Positions 1-7,300 of a DNA stretch of 36,954 nucleotides are shown piece after piece. The position numbers and the translations under genes are program-made. Under the pieces are notes generated by a model, which worked only from the letters and a program-made list of their open reading frames with translations, did no database searches and was not told where the DNA came from. This stretch comes from Candidatus Cloacimonadota bacterium (lineage in GTDB: Bacteria; Cloacimonadota; Cloacimonadia; Cloacimonadales; TCS61): positions 1-36,954 of the forward strand of contig JAUVLU010000027.1 in the NCBI GenBank assembly GCA_030600585.1, read 5' to 3'. Within the stretch, counting starts at the first letter, position 1; each line of letters starts with the position of its first letter.

Positions 1-168
1 AAATATTTTGAATATGATTTTCTCAATACAAATACCAATATTATTGAAAATATGATCAGACAATTAAATCGAAAGTTAAAGAACTTGGATGGTTTCAAAT
101 CAGAGAAAAACCTTGCTGATTTTATGAACATCTGGTTTACGGGTTACCATGAAAAATTTAATAATTAG
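1..168 (+). CDS. C-terminal fragment of a DDE-type transposase (partial)
   Basis: Frame 1 is open from the window edge to a TAG at 166-168, giving the last 55 residues of a protein. The segment NTNIIENMIRQLNRKLK followed by GFKSEKNLADFMNIWF resembles the end of DDE transposases, where an N-x-IEN block carries the last catalytic Glu and is followed by a basic helix and an aromatic tail. I cannot assign the IS family from 55 residues. The 5' part lies outside the window, so I cannot tell whether the element is intact. No terminal inverted repeat is evident just after the stop; the next recognisable structure is the inverted pair at 207-294. Confidence 0.6.
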   Translation, partial: KYFEYDFLNTNTNIIENMIRQLNRKLKNLDGFKSEKNLADFMNIWFTGYHEKFNN

Positions 169-206
169 ACACAGTTATCTTAACGCTACCTAAATTAAAA
201 AGATAA

Positions 207-294
207 GACAGGATTTACATGATTGACCGGATAAAAACTGAAAGAGAAAGTGAGAGAAAAAAGACATAATCCAGTTGATCATGTTGATCCCGTC
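207..294. repeat. Imperfect inverted repeat pair between transposase tail and sigma factor
   Basis: Two 26-nt arms at 207-232 and 269-294 are inverted copies of each other, 20 of 26 positions matching by eye. They share the pattern GA(C)(A/G)GGAT..ACATGAT..AC.GGAT. A purine-rich spacer of 36 nt separates them. The pair lies in the 5' leader of the sigma-factor gene, only 24 nt before its start, so the hairpin could affect its expression, or it may be a dispersed intergenic repeat left by the neighbouring mobile element. Confidence 0.6.
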
Positions 295-318
295 AGAAAA
301 GAAATAGAGGAAAAGTAA

Positions 319-1179
319 ATGTCGGAAAACGTATTTAATGATAAGGCGCTGCAGAATTATCTTAATCAGATTGCTGAGATCGAACCTTTGAGCAGAGAAG
401 AAGAGCATGTATTGGCAATTAAAGCTCAAAAGGGCAATAAAGCTGCTATCGAAAAACTTGTTACTTCTAACCTTAAATTTGTTGTTAAAATTGCAGCGAA
501 ATATCAGAATCGCGGACTAACCTTATCCGAACTTATCAGTGAAGGAAATATGGGGCTTATTAAGGCAATTGATAAATTCGATCCTAAGCTGCATAATAAA
601 CTTATCTCTTATGCTGTCTGGTGGATACGGCAGAAAATTCTTTTTGCGCTCGCAGAGAAAACATCTGTTATCAGAATGCCGCTTGGAAAGGCAACCCAGG
701 CAAATAAGATAAAATATGCCAGAGATAAAATATTCAGTGAAACCGGACATAAAGCAACTATTGAAGAGATTTCCGAAATCACGGATCTTGATAAAAATGC
801 TATAAAAAAAATAAGCGGTCAAACCAAAAATACACTCTCAATTGATAATGCCGGCTTTTCAAGAAATCACAGTAATGTTACACTTAGTGAATTGCTGACC
901 GATAAAGCTGAAGTTGACCCAAAAACTTTATACTACCGCGAAAAAGTTGAAGAAAGTATAGATAGATCTATAAACTCTCTCGGATCTCGTGAAGCATATA
1001 TTGTTAAACAGTATTTCGGTTTGGAAAGTGGAAAAGGAAAAAATTTTGCGCAGATCGGTGAAGAGCTGGGATTATCCCGCGAGAGGGTAAGACAGATTCA
1101 GAAAGCAACTCTAAAAAAAATATTGGAAGATTCTTACAGCAAAATTGAAAACGACTTTGATAATCTATTGAATAATTAA
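319..1179 (+). CDS. RNA polymerase sigma factor, RpoD/sigma-70 family (short form)
   Basis: This 286-aa protein directs RNA polymerase to promoters. Visible regions are 1.2 (about 8-45), 2.1-2.4 (about 50-108, with NLKFVVKIAAKYQNRG and YAVWWIRQKI), 3 (about 112-190) and a 4.2 helix-turn-helix with GLSRERVRQIQKATLKKI (about 250-267). It lacks the acidic region 1.1 and the non-conserved insert, as do the compact RpoD proteins of Bacteroidetes-like bacteria. Region 2.4 and its flanks deviate from the usual KFSTYATWWIRQAI (here LISYAVWWIRQKI), so this may be a second, group-2-like sigma rather than the main one. The ATG at 319 follows a GAGGAAA ribosome site. Its stop overlaps the convergent pyrophosphorylase stop by 4 nt, so there is no room for an intergenic terminator. 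Confidence 0.93.
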   Translation: MSENVFNDKALQNYLNQIAEIEPLSREEEHVLAIKAQKGNKAAIEKLVTSNLKFVVKIAAKYQNRGLTLSELISEGNMGLIKAIDKFDPKLHNKLISYAVWWIRQKILFALAEKTSVIRMPLGKATQANKIKYARDKIFSETGHKATIEEISEITDLDKNAIKKISGQTKNTLSIDNAGFSRNHSNVTLSELLTDKAEVDPKTLYYREKVEESIDRSINSLGSREAYIVKQYFGLESGKGKNFAQIGEELGLSRERVRQIQKATLKKILEDSYSKIENDFDNLLNN

Positions 1180-2537
1180 TTAAGAGCTTCATCTTCCAAA
1201 ATTATATTATTCAAAACTCCATCTTTAGCTATCTTCACATCTCCTCTTATCTCAACATTTTTACCAAAATAAACATCACCGGCAACTTCAAGGCTTTTGC
1301 ATTTCCTCAAAGATGGAATTCCCTTCACAAATCGTTTCTCAAAATCATTTATATTTTTATAATATTTGTCATTCAACTCGATATGCGGAACTTTGCCGTA
1401 TTCATTAATCAATTTCAATTTATTCTCAGAAGTAAGTTCATAAGCATCACTTAAAATTGCCAGCATATCATTTGTCGTTTTTACAGGTGCAAATCTATCA
1501 CGATTAACTATTATAGCCCGTGAATTTTTAAATACACTTATTGCCGCTCCCATGGCGGATTCCACCTGATAAACTTTTTCACCATCAACTTCCTTTTTAT
1601 TCAAGATCATGGTGAGAGGAAGCAGATATCTGGTCTCATAAAGCCGTTGTTTTAATGCTTTCAAATTTACCCAGAGATTGTTCGTATTAAAGTATGAGTA
1701 TCTATCAATATCCTGAAAAAGTGCCAGTTCGTCATCCGGACATTGTGCTGTTTCTCTCAACAAAAGTTGCCTTTTTTTTGATTGTGCCAGATGTCCGCCC
1801 TTCTTATCCATTTTCGTGCGCTTGCAAACTTCCATCATGAACGGTATATTTTCTTCAGCAAAATGAGCTAATATCTTTTCATCAATTACCGCACCAAGAT
1901 TATCGGAATTAGAAATAAACGCAAATTCAAATCCTTGTGTTATGAGTTTATCCAGAACACCGGAAATCGCAAGAACTGTGTATATCTCACCATGACCGGG
2001 CGGATTCCAATTAAGATTATTGTTTTCGTTTTTCAAAGGAGAGAGATCACTCTGTAATATCTTGGGAAATTTATTCTGCACAAAATCGAGTGGAATATGT
2101 GGAAGAGCTAACCTGCTGTATTTTTCCAGATAGGAAAGTGAATCTTTTTGAGTATTGAAGCTGTGCATCAAGATCAACGGGATATCTTTACCGGATACTT
2201 TTCGTAAATGTAATATCTGACGAGCGATCACATCCAGAAAATTATATTCCCCTTTAATTTTAAGAAGAGTCTTTGCTTTTTTGAGCCCCATGCTTGTACC
2301 GAGTCCGCCATTCAATTTAATTACAGCAAGTTTTTCTAATGGGGAAGATTCAGCAGATTCAAGTTTATCATAATCGATAAGATATTCTTTTGCCGGTGGC
2401 TCGATCTCACTTTCTGAAAGTGTTCCGGTTGCGCCTTCAAGAATTTTATAATAGGAATTGGAAAACGACTGAATAGTCAGATCTTCCAAACCTTCTTTTC
2501 TCATTAATTCTACAAATTCGTTTAAATAACTTTTCAT
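1176..2537 (-). CDS. UTP-glucose-1-phosphate uridylyltransferase, eukaryotic (UDPGP) type
   Basis: This 453-aa enzyme makes UDP-glucose from UTP and glucose-1-phosphate in the cytoplasm. The nucleotide-binding loop LNGGLGTSMG (75-84) followed by KAKTLLKIK, the uridine-site stretch FISNSDNLGA, and PPGHGEIYTVL in the middle are those of the UDPGP family of eukaryotes and some bacteria, not of bacterial GalU. The C-terminus has a short left-handed beta-helix-like strand pattern (VAGDVYFGKNVEIRGDVKIA). Length fits the family (about 450-510). It is the last gene of the minus-strand cluster, 19 nt after the glycosyltransferase, for which it probably supplies the donor sugar. UDP-N-acetylhexosamine pyrophosphorylase is a less likely alternative because of the loop sequence. 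Confidence 0.92.
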   Translation of the reverse strand: MKSYLNEFVELMRKEGLEDLTIQSFSNSYYKILEGATGTLSESEIEPPAKEYLIDYDKLESAESSPLEKLAVIKLNGGLGTSMGLKKAKTLLKIKGEYNFLDVIARQILHLRKVSGKDIPLILMHSFNTQKDSLSYLEKYSRLALPHIPLDFVQNKFPKILQSDLSPLKNENNNLNWNPPGHGEIYTVLAISGVLDKLITQGFEFAFISNSDNLGAVIDEKILAHFAEENIPFMMEVCKRTKMDKKGGHLAQSKKRQLLLRETAQCPDDELALFQDIDRYSYFNTNNLWVNLKALKQRLYETRYLLPLTMILNKKEVDGEKVYQVESAMGAAISVFKNSRAIIVNRDRFAPVKTTNDMLAILSDAYELTSENKLKLINEYGKVPHIELNDKYYKNINDFEKRFVKGIPSLRKCKSLEVAGDVYFGKNVEIRGDVKIAKDGVLNNIILEDEALN

Positions 2538-2556
2538 GTTTTCTCTTTAAGGTATA

Positions 2557-3504
2557 TCATAAATTTATCTTTTCTGCTATCGAGATATTCTTTTTTCTAT
2601 TCCCGCCTCTATTACGATTTATTATCAATTCTCCGAGAAGTCCTATCGAGAAAAATTGCAGTCCGATTACCATTAACAGGGTTCCTAAATACAAGAGTGG
2701 ACGATTATACAACGGAATGCCAAACCCCAGCTTCATAATTGAAAGATAGAGTGCAATAATGAAACCTGTAATACCGAATCCAAAGCCAACTCTGCCAAAT
2801 AAATAGAGCGGACTATGAATATATCCGGTAACCAGTTTTACTGTGAGCAGATCCAGAAATCCGCGTAAATACCGCTCTGAACCATACTTGGTTTTTCCGA
2901 ATTGCCTTTTGCGGTGATGAACAGGGATCTCGGCAATTTTAAATCCGAGAGAATCAGCGAGTGCCGGTATGTAACGATGCATTTCTCCATAGATATCAAG
3001 CTCGTTTATCACTTCTTTTTTATATGCTTTAAACCCGCAATTATAGTCGTGCAGTTTTAATTTAAATGTATTGGAAGTTACTTTATTATAAAGTTTGGAA
3101 GGCAATTTTTTTGAGATTGGATCGCGGCGTTTTACTTTCCAACCTGTAACCATATCGTATCCTTCATCCAGCTTTTTTATGAATTGCTCTATCTCTTTCG
3201 GATCATCCTGAAGATCGGCATCCATCGTGAAGATAATATCTCCTCTCGCAGCTTCAAATCCTACATTCAAACCGGCAGATTTCCCAAAATTTTTCCTGAA
3301 TTTAATCAGCTTAACATTTTTATCATTATTTGCTAATTCCTGTAATATGTTGTAAGTATTGTCCGTACTGCCGTCATCAATAAAAATGATCTCATATTTG
3401 TATTCTTTGATGTTCTCTATAATTTCAGAATACAGTTGTTTCAAACTGTCTTGCTCGTTATAAACCGGTATTACAAATGACAATTTTTCAAATGATAATT
3501 TCAT
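2557..3504 (-). CDS. Family 2 glycosyltransferase, GtrB/DPM1-like, membrane-anchored
   Basis: This 315-aa GT-A enzyme is predicted to transfer a sugar from a nucleotide sugar to a polyprenyl phosphate at the cytoplasmic face. Residues 7-120 hold the nucleotide-binding fold: FVIPVYNE, FIDDGSTDNT (41-50), and the metal-binding DAD at 95-97 within TMDADLQDDP. The C-terminal third has two strong hydrophobic segments (about 236-260 and 268-292), the architecture of GtrB-type polyprenyl-phosphate-glucose or mannose synthases. It follows the lipoprotein gene and precedes the UDP-glucose pyrophosphorylase by 19 nt. With the polyprenol kinase-like gene upstream this suggests polyprenyl-phosphate glucose synthesis. 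The sugar and lipid specificity are inferred, not seen. Confidence 0.9.
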   Translation of the reverse strand: MKLSFEKLSFVIPVYNEQDSLKQLYSEIIENIKEYKYEIIFIDDGSTDNTYNILQELANNDKNVKLIKFRKNFGKSAGLNVGFEAARGDIIFTMDADLQDDPKEIEQFIKKLDEGYDMVTGWKVKRRDPISKKLPSKLYNKVTSNTFKLKLHDYNCGFKAYKKEVINELDIYGEMHRYIPALADSLGFKIAEIPVHHRKRQFGKTKYGSERYLRGFLDLLTVKLVTGYIHSPLYLFGRVGFGFGITGFIIALYLSIMKLGFGIPLYNRPLLYLGTLLMVIGLQFFSIGLLGELIINRNRGGNRKKNISIAEKINL

Positions 3505-3578
3505 TTTTCCATCCTTACATTTTACTTATTAATGTTTATCAGCTGCCACACTCTTCCATAAAACCTATAATTAATTTT

Positions 3579-5309
3579 TTATTGAGATTTATTTATATGC
3601 CTTTCAATTTCAAGATACATATTTTCACCACGTAACCATAAAGCAGTATTGACAAGCTTACCTTCCGTATCAATCAGGAAGAATGCTGGAATGCCGGATA
3701 CACCATATTTTGATCTAATTGAATTTTGTTCATCCTGTGAATCTAAGGTAGTTATCCAATTTTCGTTATGTTTTTTAGTGTGTTGTTTTACTTTTTCAAT
3801 ATCTTTTTCCCGCGCAATTCCAATTATGATAAGTTCTTCTGTGCTGAACATTTCCCGAGTTTTTTTCACATTAACAATCTCCATTTCACAGGGAGCACAC
3901 GAAGTTGCCCAAAAATCCAGAAAAACCCATTTTCCTCTGAAATCACTCAATTGATATGATTTTCCTTCAAGATCTGTAAAACTAAATTCTGGAGCATAAT
4001 CCAATGAATTTAGTTTAATTTTATTCTTCAATTTTTCAATATCATTTTTTTTGTCAGGTAAATTTGTTTCAATTTCGGCAAGTCCTTGTAATATTTCACC
4101 GGAATACTTCTTTCCTTTATAGATATATTGGTCAAATTGGGAAAGAGAATAATAATAATAGAACAATTGACGATCTCTTTTGTTTTCGCCATAACTATTT
4201 ATAATTTTTTCTTTTATCATTTTTAAGTATTCAACCTCATTTTCCTTAAATTCAGGATACCACATTAATGTTTTATAATTACCATTACGTCTTGTAAAAT
4301 TCAAACCATTTATTTGTTTAAATAATTTAAGAAAATCAGTGAAATCGAAATCTTTCAAATTCCCACTCTTTAAATATATCTTTTGATCTAACAAGTAATC
4401 AATACTTTGTGAATATAAAACTTTTGTAAGCATACTATCTATATATGTATTTGCCTTGCTTATTTGAATTTTAGCTTCGGAGATTAGTTCCTCAATTTTT
4501 TTATCAGAATAATTCCTGAAATATGTCTTTTTTGTTTTCTTATCACGGTGTTCATACATTAACATAGAAACATTTGCTGCCAGATTCATCTTTTCAATTT
4601 CATCTTTTATTTCTGTATATTCATTGAATATTGGTGCATCGATAAAATTCCCTGAAGATATTTCTTTCTTAGTTAAATCATTATATTTTGGATATTTATT
4701 CAAGTCAGCAATAATCTTATATGTAGTTGAATCAGAGGAGATTATTGAATAATAATCTCCTCCGTGATCATACTCATAATCCACATTGTCAGAAATATCT
4801 GAAAAGGAATGACTCTCAGTATCAAAAAGAAATTGATATTTCATTTTCGGTTGGTCATATTTTATTTCCGATTCATATAAATCATTACCAATTTCTGGCA
4901 TAATAACAGCAGCATCATATTTAAAATCATTGAAATCACCAACTAAAGATACTTCTGTCGCTTTTTCTGAAATAGCAGCAGGTACAAGAACAGCATTTAG
5001 TTTAGGGATTTCGTCTATCATAAAAAATTCAGTTCTGTATGATTCATAGTTTGGATATGAAATATGAATTTTATATTTTATATTTTTATCTGGAATTTCG
5101 ATTTTAAAATTTCCTTTAGCATTTGTTTTTACTAAACCTATCAAATCTTTTTCTTTTTCTCTGCTCACATCGTTATAAAGCCTAATCTCAATATCCTTTT
5201 TGATATTGGAATTTTTAAGTTCTACATTCCCTTTAAGAAAATATTTTTGTTTTGAAGAACAGCCAATAATTACAATTATAATTATTAATAAGCCGATTAT
5301 TTTTTTCAT
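3579..5309 (-). CDS. Lipoprotein with CBM48-like domain and C-terminal TlpA/thioredoxin domain
   Basis: A 576-aa protein. Residues 1-17 form a lipoprotein signal peptide ending in IIGC (lipid-modified Cys 17). Residues about 22-95 look like a carboxypeptidase-regulatory-type beta sandwich. Residues about 118-163 (SLVGDFNDF...YQFLFD) resemble the AMPK/CBM48 early-set fold. A helical, Lys/Asp-rich middle follows. The C-terminus (about 448-576) is a peroxiredoxin/TlpA thioredoxin fold with active site WATSCAPC (Cys 471 and 474) and a GIP cis-proline at about 541. It is probably an envelope-anchored thiol-disulfide oxidoreductase. It has 24 nt spacing to the kinase upstream and 74 nt to the glycosyltransferase downstream. 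Its substrates are unknown, and the link to the lipid genes is by position only. Confidence 0.85.
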   Translation of the reverse strand: MKKIIGLLIIIIVIIGCSSKQKYFLKGNVELKNSNIKKDIEIRLYNDVSREKEKDLIGLVKTNAKGNFKIEIPDKNIKYKIHISYPNYESYRTEFFMIDEIPKLNAVLVPAAISEKATEVSLVGDFNDFKYDAAVIMPEIGNDLYESEIKYDQPKMKYQFLFDTESHSFSDISDNVDYEYDHGGDYYSIISSDSTTYKIIADLNKYPKYNDLTKKEISSGNFIDAPIFNEYTEIKDEIEKMNLAANVSMLMYEHRDKKTKKTYFRNYSDKKIEELISEAKIQISKANTYIDSMLTKVLYSQSIDYLLDQKIYLKSGNLKDFDFTDFLKLFKQINGLNFTRRNGNYKTLMWYPEFKENEVEYLKMIKEKIINSYGENKRDRQLFYYYYSLSQFDQYIYKGKKYSGEILQGLAEIETNLPDKKNDIEKLKNKIKLNSLDYAPEFSFTDLEGKSYQLSDFRGKWVFLDFWATSCAPCEMEIVNVKKTREMFSTEELIIIGIAREKDIEKVKQHTKKHNENWITTLDSQDEQNSIRSKYGVSGIPAFFLIDTEGKLVNTALWLRGENMYLEIERHINKSQ

Positions 5310-5333
5310 TTTCCCATCCTTACATTTTATCTC

Positions 5334-5924
5334 TTAAAAAAACATATTTACAAAACTCATTACCAATCCTGAAGCTATTGGAATCTTTATATTATCATCA
5401 ATCGGAATCCATGAAAATTCTGCAATTGTTGCAGTTAAAGCACCTGCCACGGCAACAACCGGATTTAAGAAGAGAAGTCCGAAAATAAAACATCCTGCAA
5501 AACAGGCTAAGCTTCCTTCCAGACTTTTATCGGTATTCAATATTTTTCTTTTACCATACGGAATTCCCACAAGTGCAGCGAGAGTATCTCCGATTGCCAG
5601 AAAAGCAAGGGCTGCAACAGCAATTTCAGCAGGGAAAAAGCCGATACACAATATTGCAGAAATCATCATATAGGTAGCTCCGGTAAAATTGTGGATCTCG
5701 TGTTTACGCAGCATAATACCAACTAAATTTAAAAAAATACGCTTAAATGTTTTATGCTCAAGTCTTGCTATCTCGACAATAAGCGCAGTAACGGTTAACG
5801 GAACAAGAACCATAAACATCAATTTCCGGTTATAATGAAAAATATAATAATAGGAAAGGGGCAGCAATATCGAACTTACATGAATTGATTTTCGATATAG
5901 TTCCTTCTTCTGTTTTTCGGTCAT
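5334..5924 (-). CDS. Dolichol kinase / CTP-dependent polyprenol or diacylglycerol kinase-like membrane protein
   Basis: A 196-aa integral membrane protein with about six hydrophobic segments. The pattern RKSIHV near the N-terminus, then GDTLAALVG (112-120), YGKRK and DKSLEGSLA (132-140), is the CTP-binding signature of the SEC59/DGK1/VTE5 group, which phosphorylates dolichol, diacylglycerol or phytol using CTP. Phosphatidate cytidylyltransferases are related and remain an alternative. Its ATG overlaps the TGA of the geranylgeranyl reductase by 4 nt (ATGA), so the two are probably translationally coupled and act on the same isoprenoid. Length is typical for prokaryotic members (about 190-220). 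Confidence 0.8.
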   Translation of the reverse strand: MTEKQKKELYRKSIHVSSILLPLSYYYIFHYNRKLMFMVLVPLTVTALIVEIARLEHKTFKRIFLNLVGIMLRKHEIHNFTGATYMMISAILCIGFFPAEIAVAALAFLAIGDTLAALVGIPYGKRKILNTDKSLEGSLACFAGCFIFGLLFLNPVVAVAGALTATIAEFSWIPIDDNIKIPIASGLVMSFVNMFF

Positions 5925-7114
5925 TTTAGTTTTATTTTACTCACTATAAATGATTTTGCAACATCTAACACCAGTTTTGGATCTCCTTTCACTGCTTCCA
6001 TAAATAACGCTTTTAGGGTTAATTTATCCGCAGGTATCTTCTTACAGAAATTCACTAAATTATTAAATCTTTCATCTGTCATAAATAGGAATTTTTCTTT
6101 CATTGTATGCATTACTTTTTGAGTGTTGCCCAGTGTTTTATTCCATTCTTTGCGGTATTTTTTTAGGAATTTAGCATCGAATTGTCCTGTTTTAACAGCT
6201 TTGGCAGCAACCTTTCCGGCAATACTTCCGGCTATCATTCCCTGCACAATTCCACCGCCGGTTATCGGGTTTACCTGCCGCGCAGCATCTCCAACCAGCA
6301 TAATATTATCCCTGACAATTTCTTTTAAAGTTGCCGCAGTTGGAACTCCTCCAAACATAGTATAAGTAATTGTTGCATTAGGAAATCTCTTCGCAACGAA
6401 TTCATCTAAGTATTCTTTCGGTCCCTTTTCGTGCGACAGATGTCCGGCGATCCCGATACCGACATTTGCAGTACTATCGGATTTTGGGAAGATCCAGAGA
6501 TATCCGCCGGGAGAGACTTCATTTCCAAAATAGAATTCGCAGGTATTTTTCTTTACGTCAAGACCGGCGAGTGTATATTGTACACATGTATCAATATCTC
6601 TGAGGGCAACAGTCGTATTTATTCCTGCCCATCTTCCTACACGGGATCCTGTTCCGTCGGCTGCGATGACTATATCACATTTCACTTCCCTGGTTTTTCC
6701 CATATAACGATATTTCACACCAATAATTTTATTGTTTTCTTTTATCAAATCAAGTGCATCTGCTTTTGTAATTAATCGTGCTCCGTGTTTTGCTGCAAGT
6801 CCGCAAAGTGCAGTATCAAATATTCTTCTTTCCAGAACATAGCCGGTTCCATTGTTATACATAAATGCACTCTCACCATTTGGAGAGGTCAGTTTTGCAA
6901 TATCAATTTGTGATGCGATCCAACGTTTATCAACATCAATAAACGGCGCAATACCCTTATGGGAAACACCTTCGGCACAGCGTACCGGAATTCCCGGTTC
7001 CCTATCACGTTCCAACATAAGAACGGAAGCACCGTTCTCTGCTGCAAATCTGGCTGCAACACTTCCTGCCGGTCCTGCTCCAATTACAACTATATCATAT
7101 CTATCTTTCAGCAT
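5921..7114 (-). CDS. Geranylgeranyl reductase family flavoprotein (archaeal-type)
   Basis: A 397-aa FAD enzyme expected to hydrogenate isoprenoid double bonds on a lipid or polyprenol. Seen directly: the dinucleotide loop GAGPAG (12-17), the family's PVRCAEG segment with Cys 46, the YLWIFP motif (205-210; YxWxFP in characterised archaeal enzymes) followed by a GIG, and the second FAD motif LVGDAARQVNPITGGG (273-288). Archaeal homologues saturate di-geranylgeranyl glycerol ethers or dolichol. The gene overlaps the ferredoxin upstream by 1 nt (TAATG) and the kinase downstream by 4 nt. Alternatives are menaquinone-tail or chlorophyll-type prenyl reductases. No bacteriochlorophyll gene is nearby. 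Confidence 0.9.
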   Translation of the reverse strand: MLKDRYDIVVIGAGPAGSVAARFAAENGASVLMLERDREPGIPVRCAEGVSHKGIAPFIDVDKRWIASQIDIAKLTSPNGESAFMYNNGTGYVLERRIFDTALCGLAAKHGARLITKADALDLIKENNKIIGVKYRYMGKTREVKCDIVIAADGTGSRVGRWAGINTTVALRDIDTCVQYTLAGLDVKKNTCEFYFGNEVSPGGYLWIFPKSDSTANVGIGIAGHLSHEKGPKEYLDEFVAKRFPNATITYTMFGGVPTAATLKEIVRDNIMLVGDAARQVNPITGGGIVQGMIAGSIAGKVAAKAVKTGQFDAKFLKKYRKEWNKTLGNTQKVMHTMKEKFLFMTDERFNNLVNFCKKIPADKLTLKALFMEAVKGDPKLVLDVAKSFIVSKIKLK

Positions 7115-7284
7115 TATTCACCTTCCTCGATAGCTTTTGCAGGACACACTTTTAAACAATTCAGACAGTTTATGCATATCTCATTATCAATATCAACCCT
7201 AAATTCCGAAACTGTTATTGCATCTACAGGACATACAGCAACGCAGGTTCCGCAAATATCACATAATTCAGGTATAACTTTCAT
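7114..7284 (-). CDS. 2[4Fe-4S] ferredoxin, 56 aa, probable electron donor to the geranylgeranyl reductase
   Basis: A short gene read on the minus strand from ATG 7284 to TAA 7114. Its product has two perfect cluster motifs: C8-x2-C11-x2-C14-x3-C18-P and C37-x2-C40-x2-C43-x3-C47-P. This is the classical clostridial/archaeal two-cluster ferredoxin fold. The TAA shares its last A with the ATG of the reductase (TAATG), which implies translational coupling. It begins 16 nt after the recJ stop. In Methanosarcina acetivorans a ferredoxin encoded beside geranylgeranyl reductase is needed for full lipid saturation, so the same partnership is likely here. Confidence 0.93.
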   Translation of the reverse strand: MKVIPELCDICGTCVAVCPVDAITVSEFRVDIDNEICINCLNCLKVCPAKAIEEGE

Positions 7285-7300
7285 AATCTATTTCTCCATA

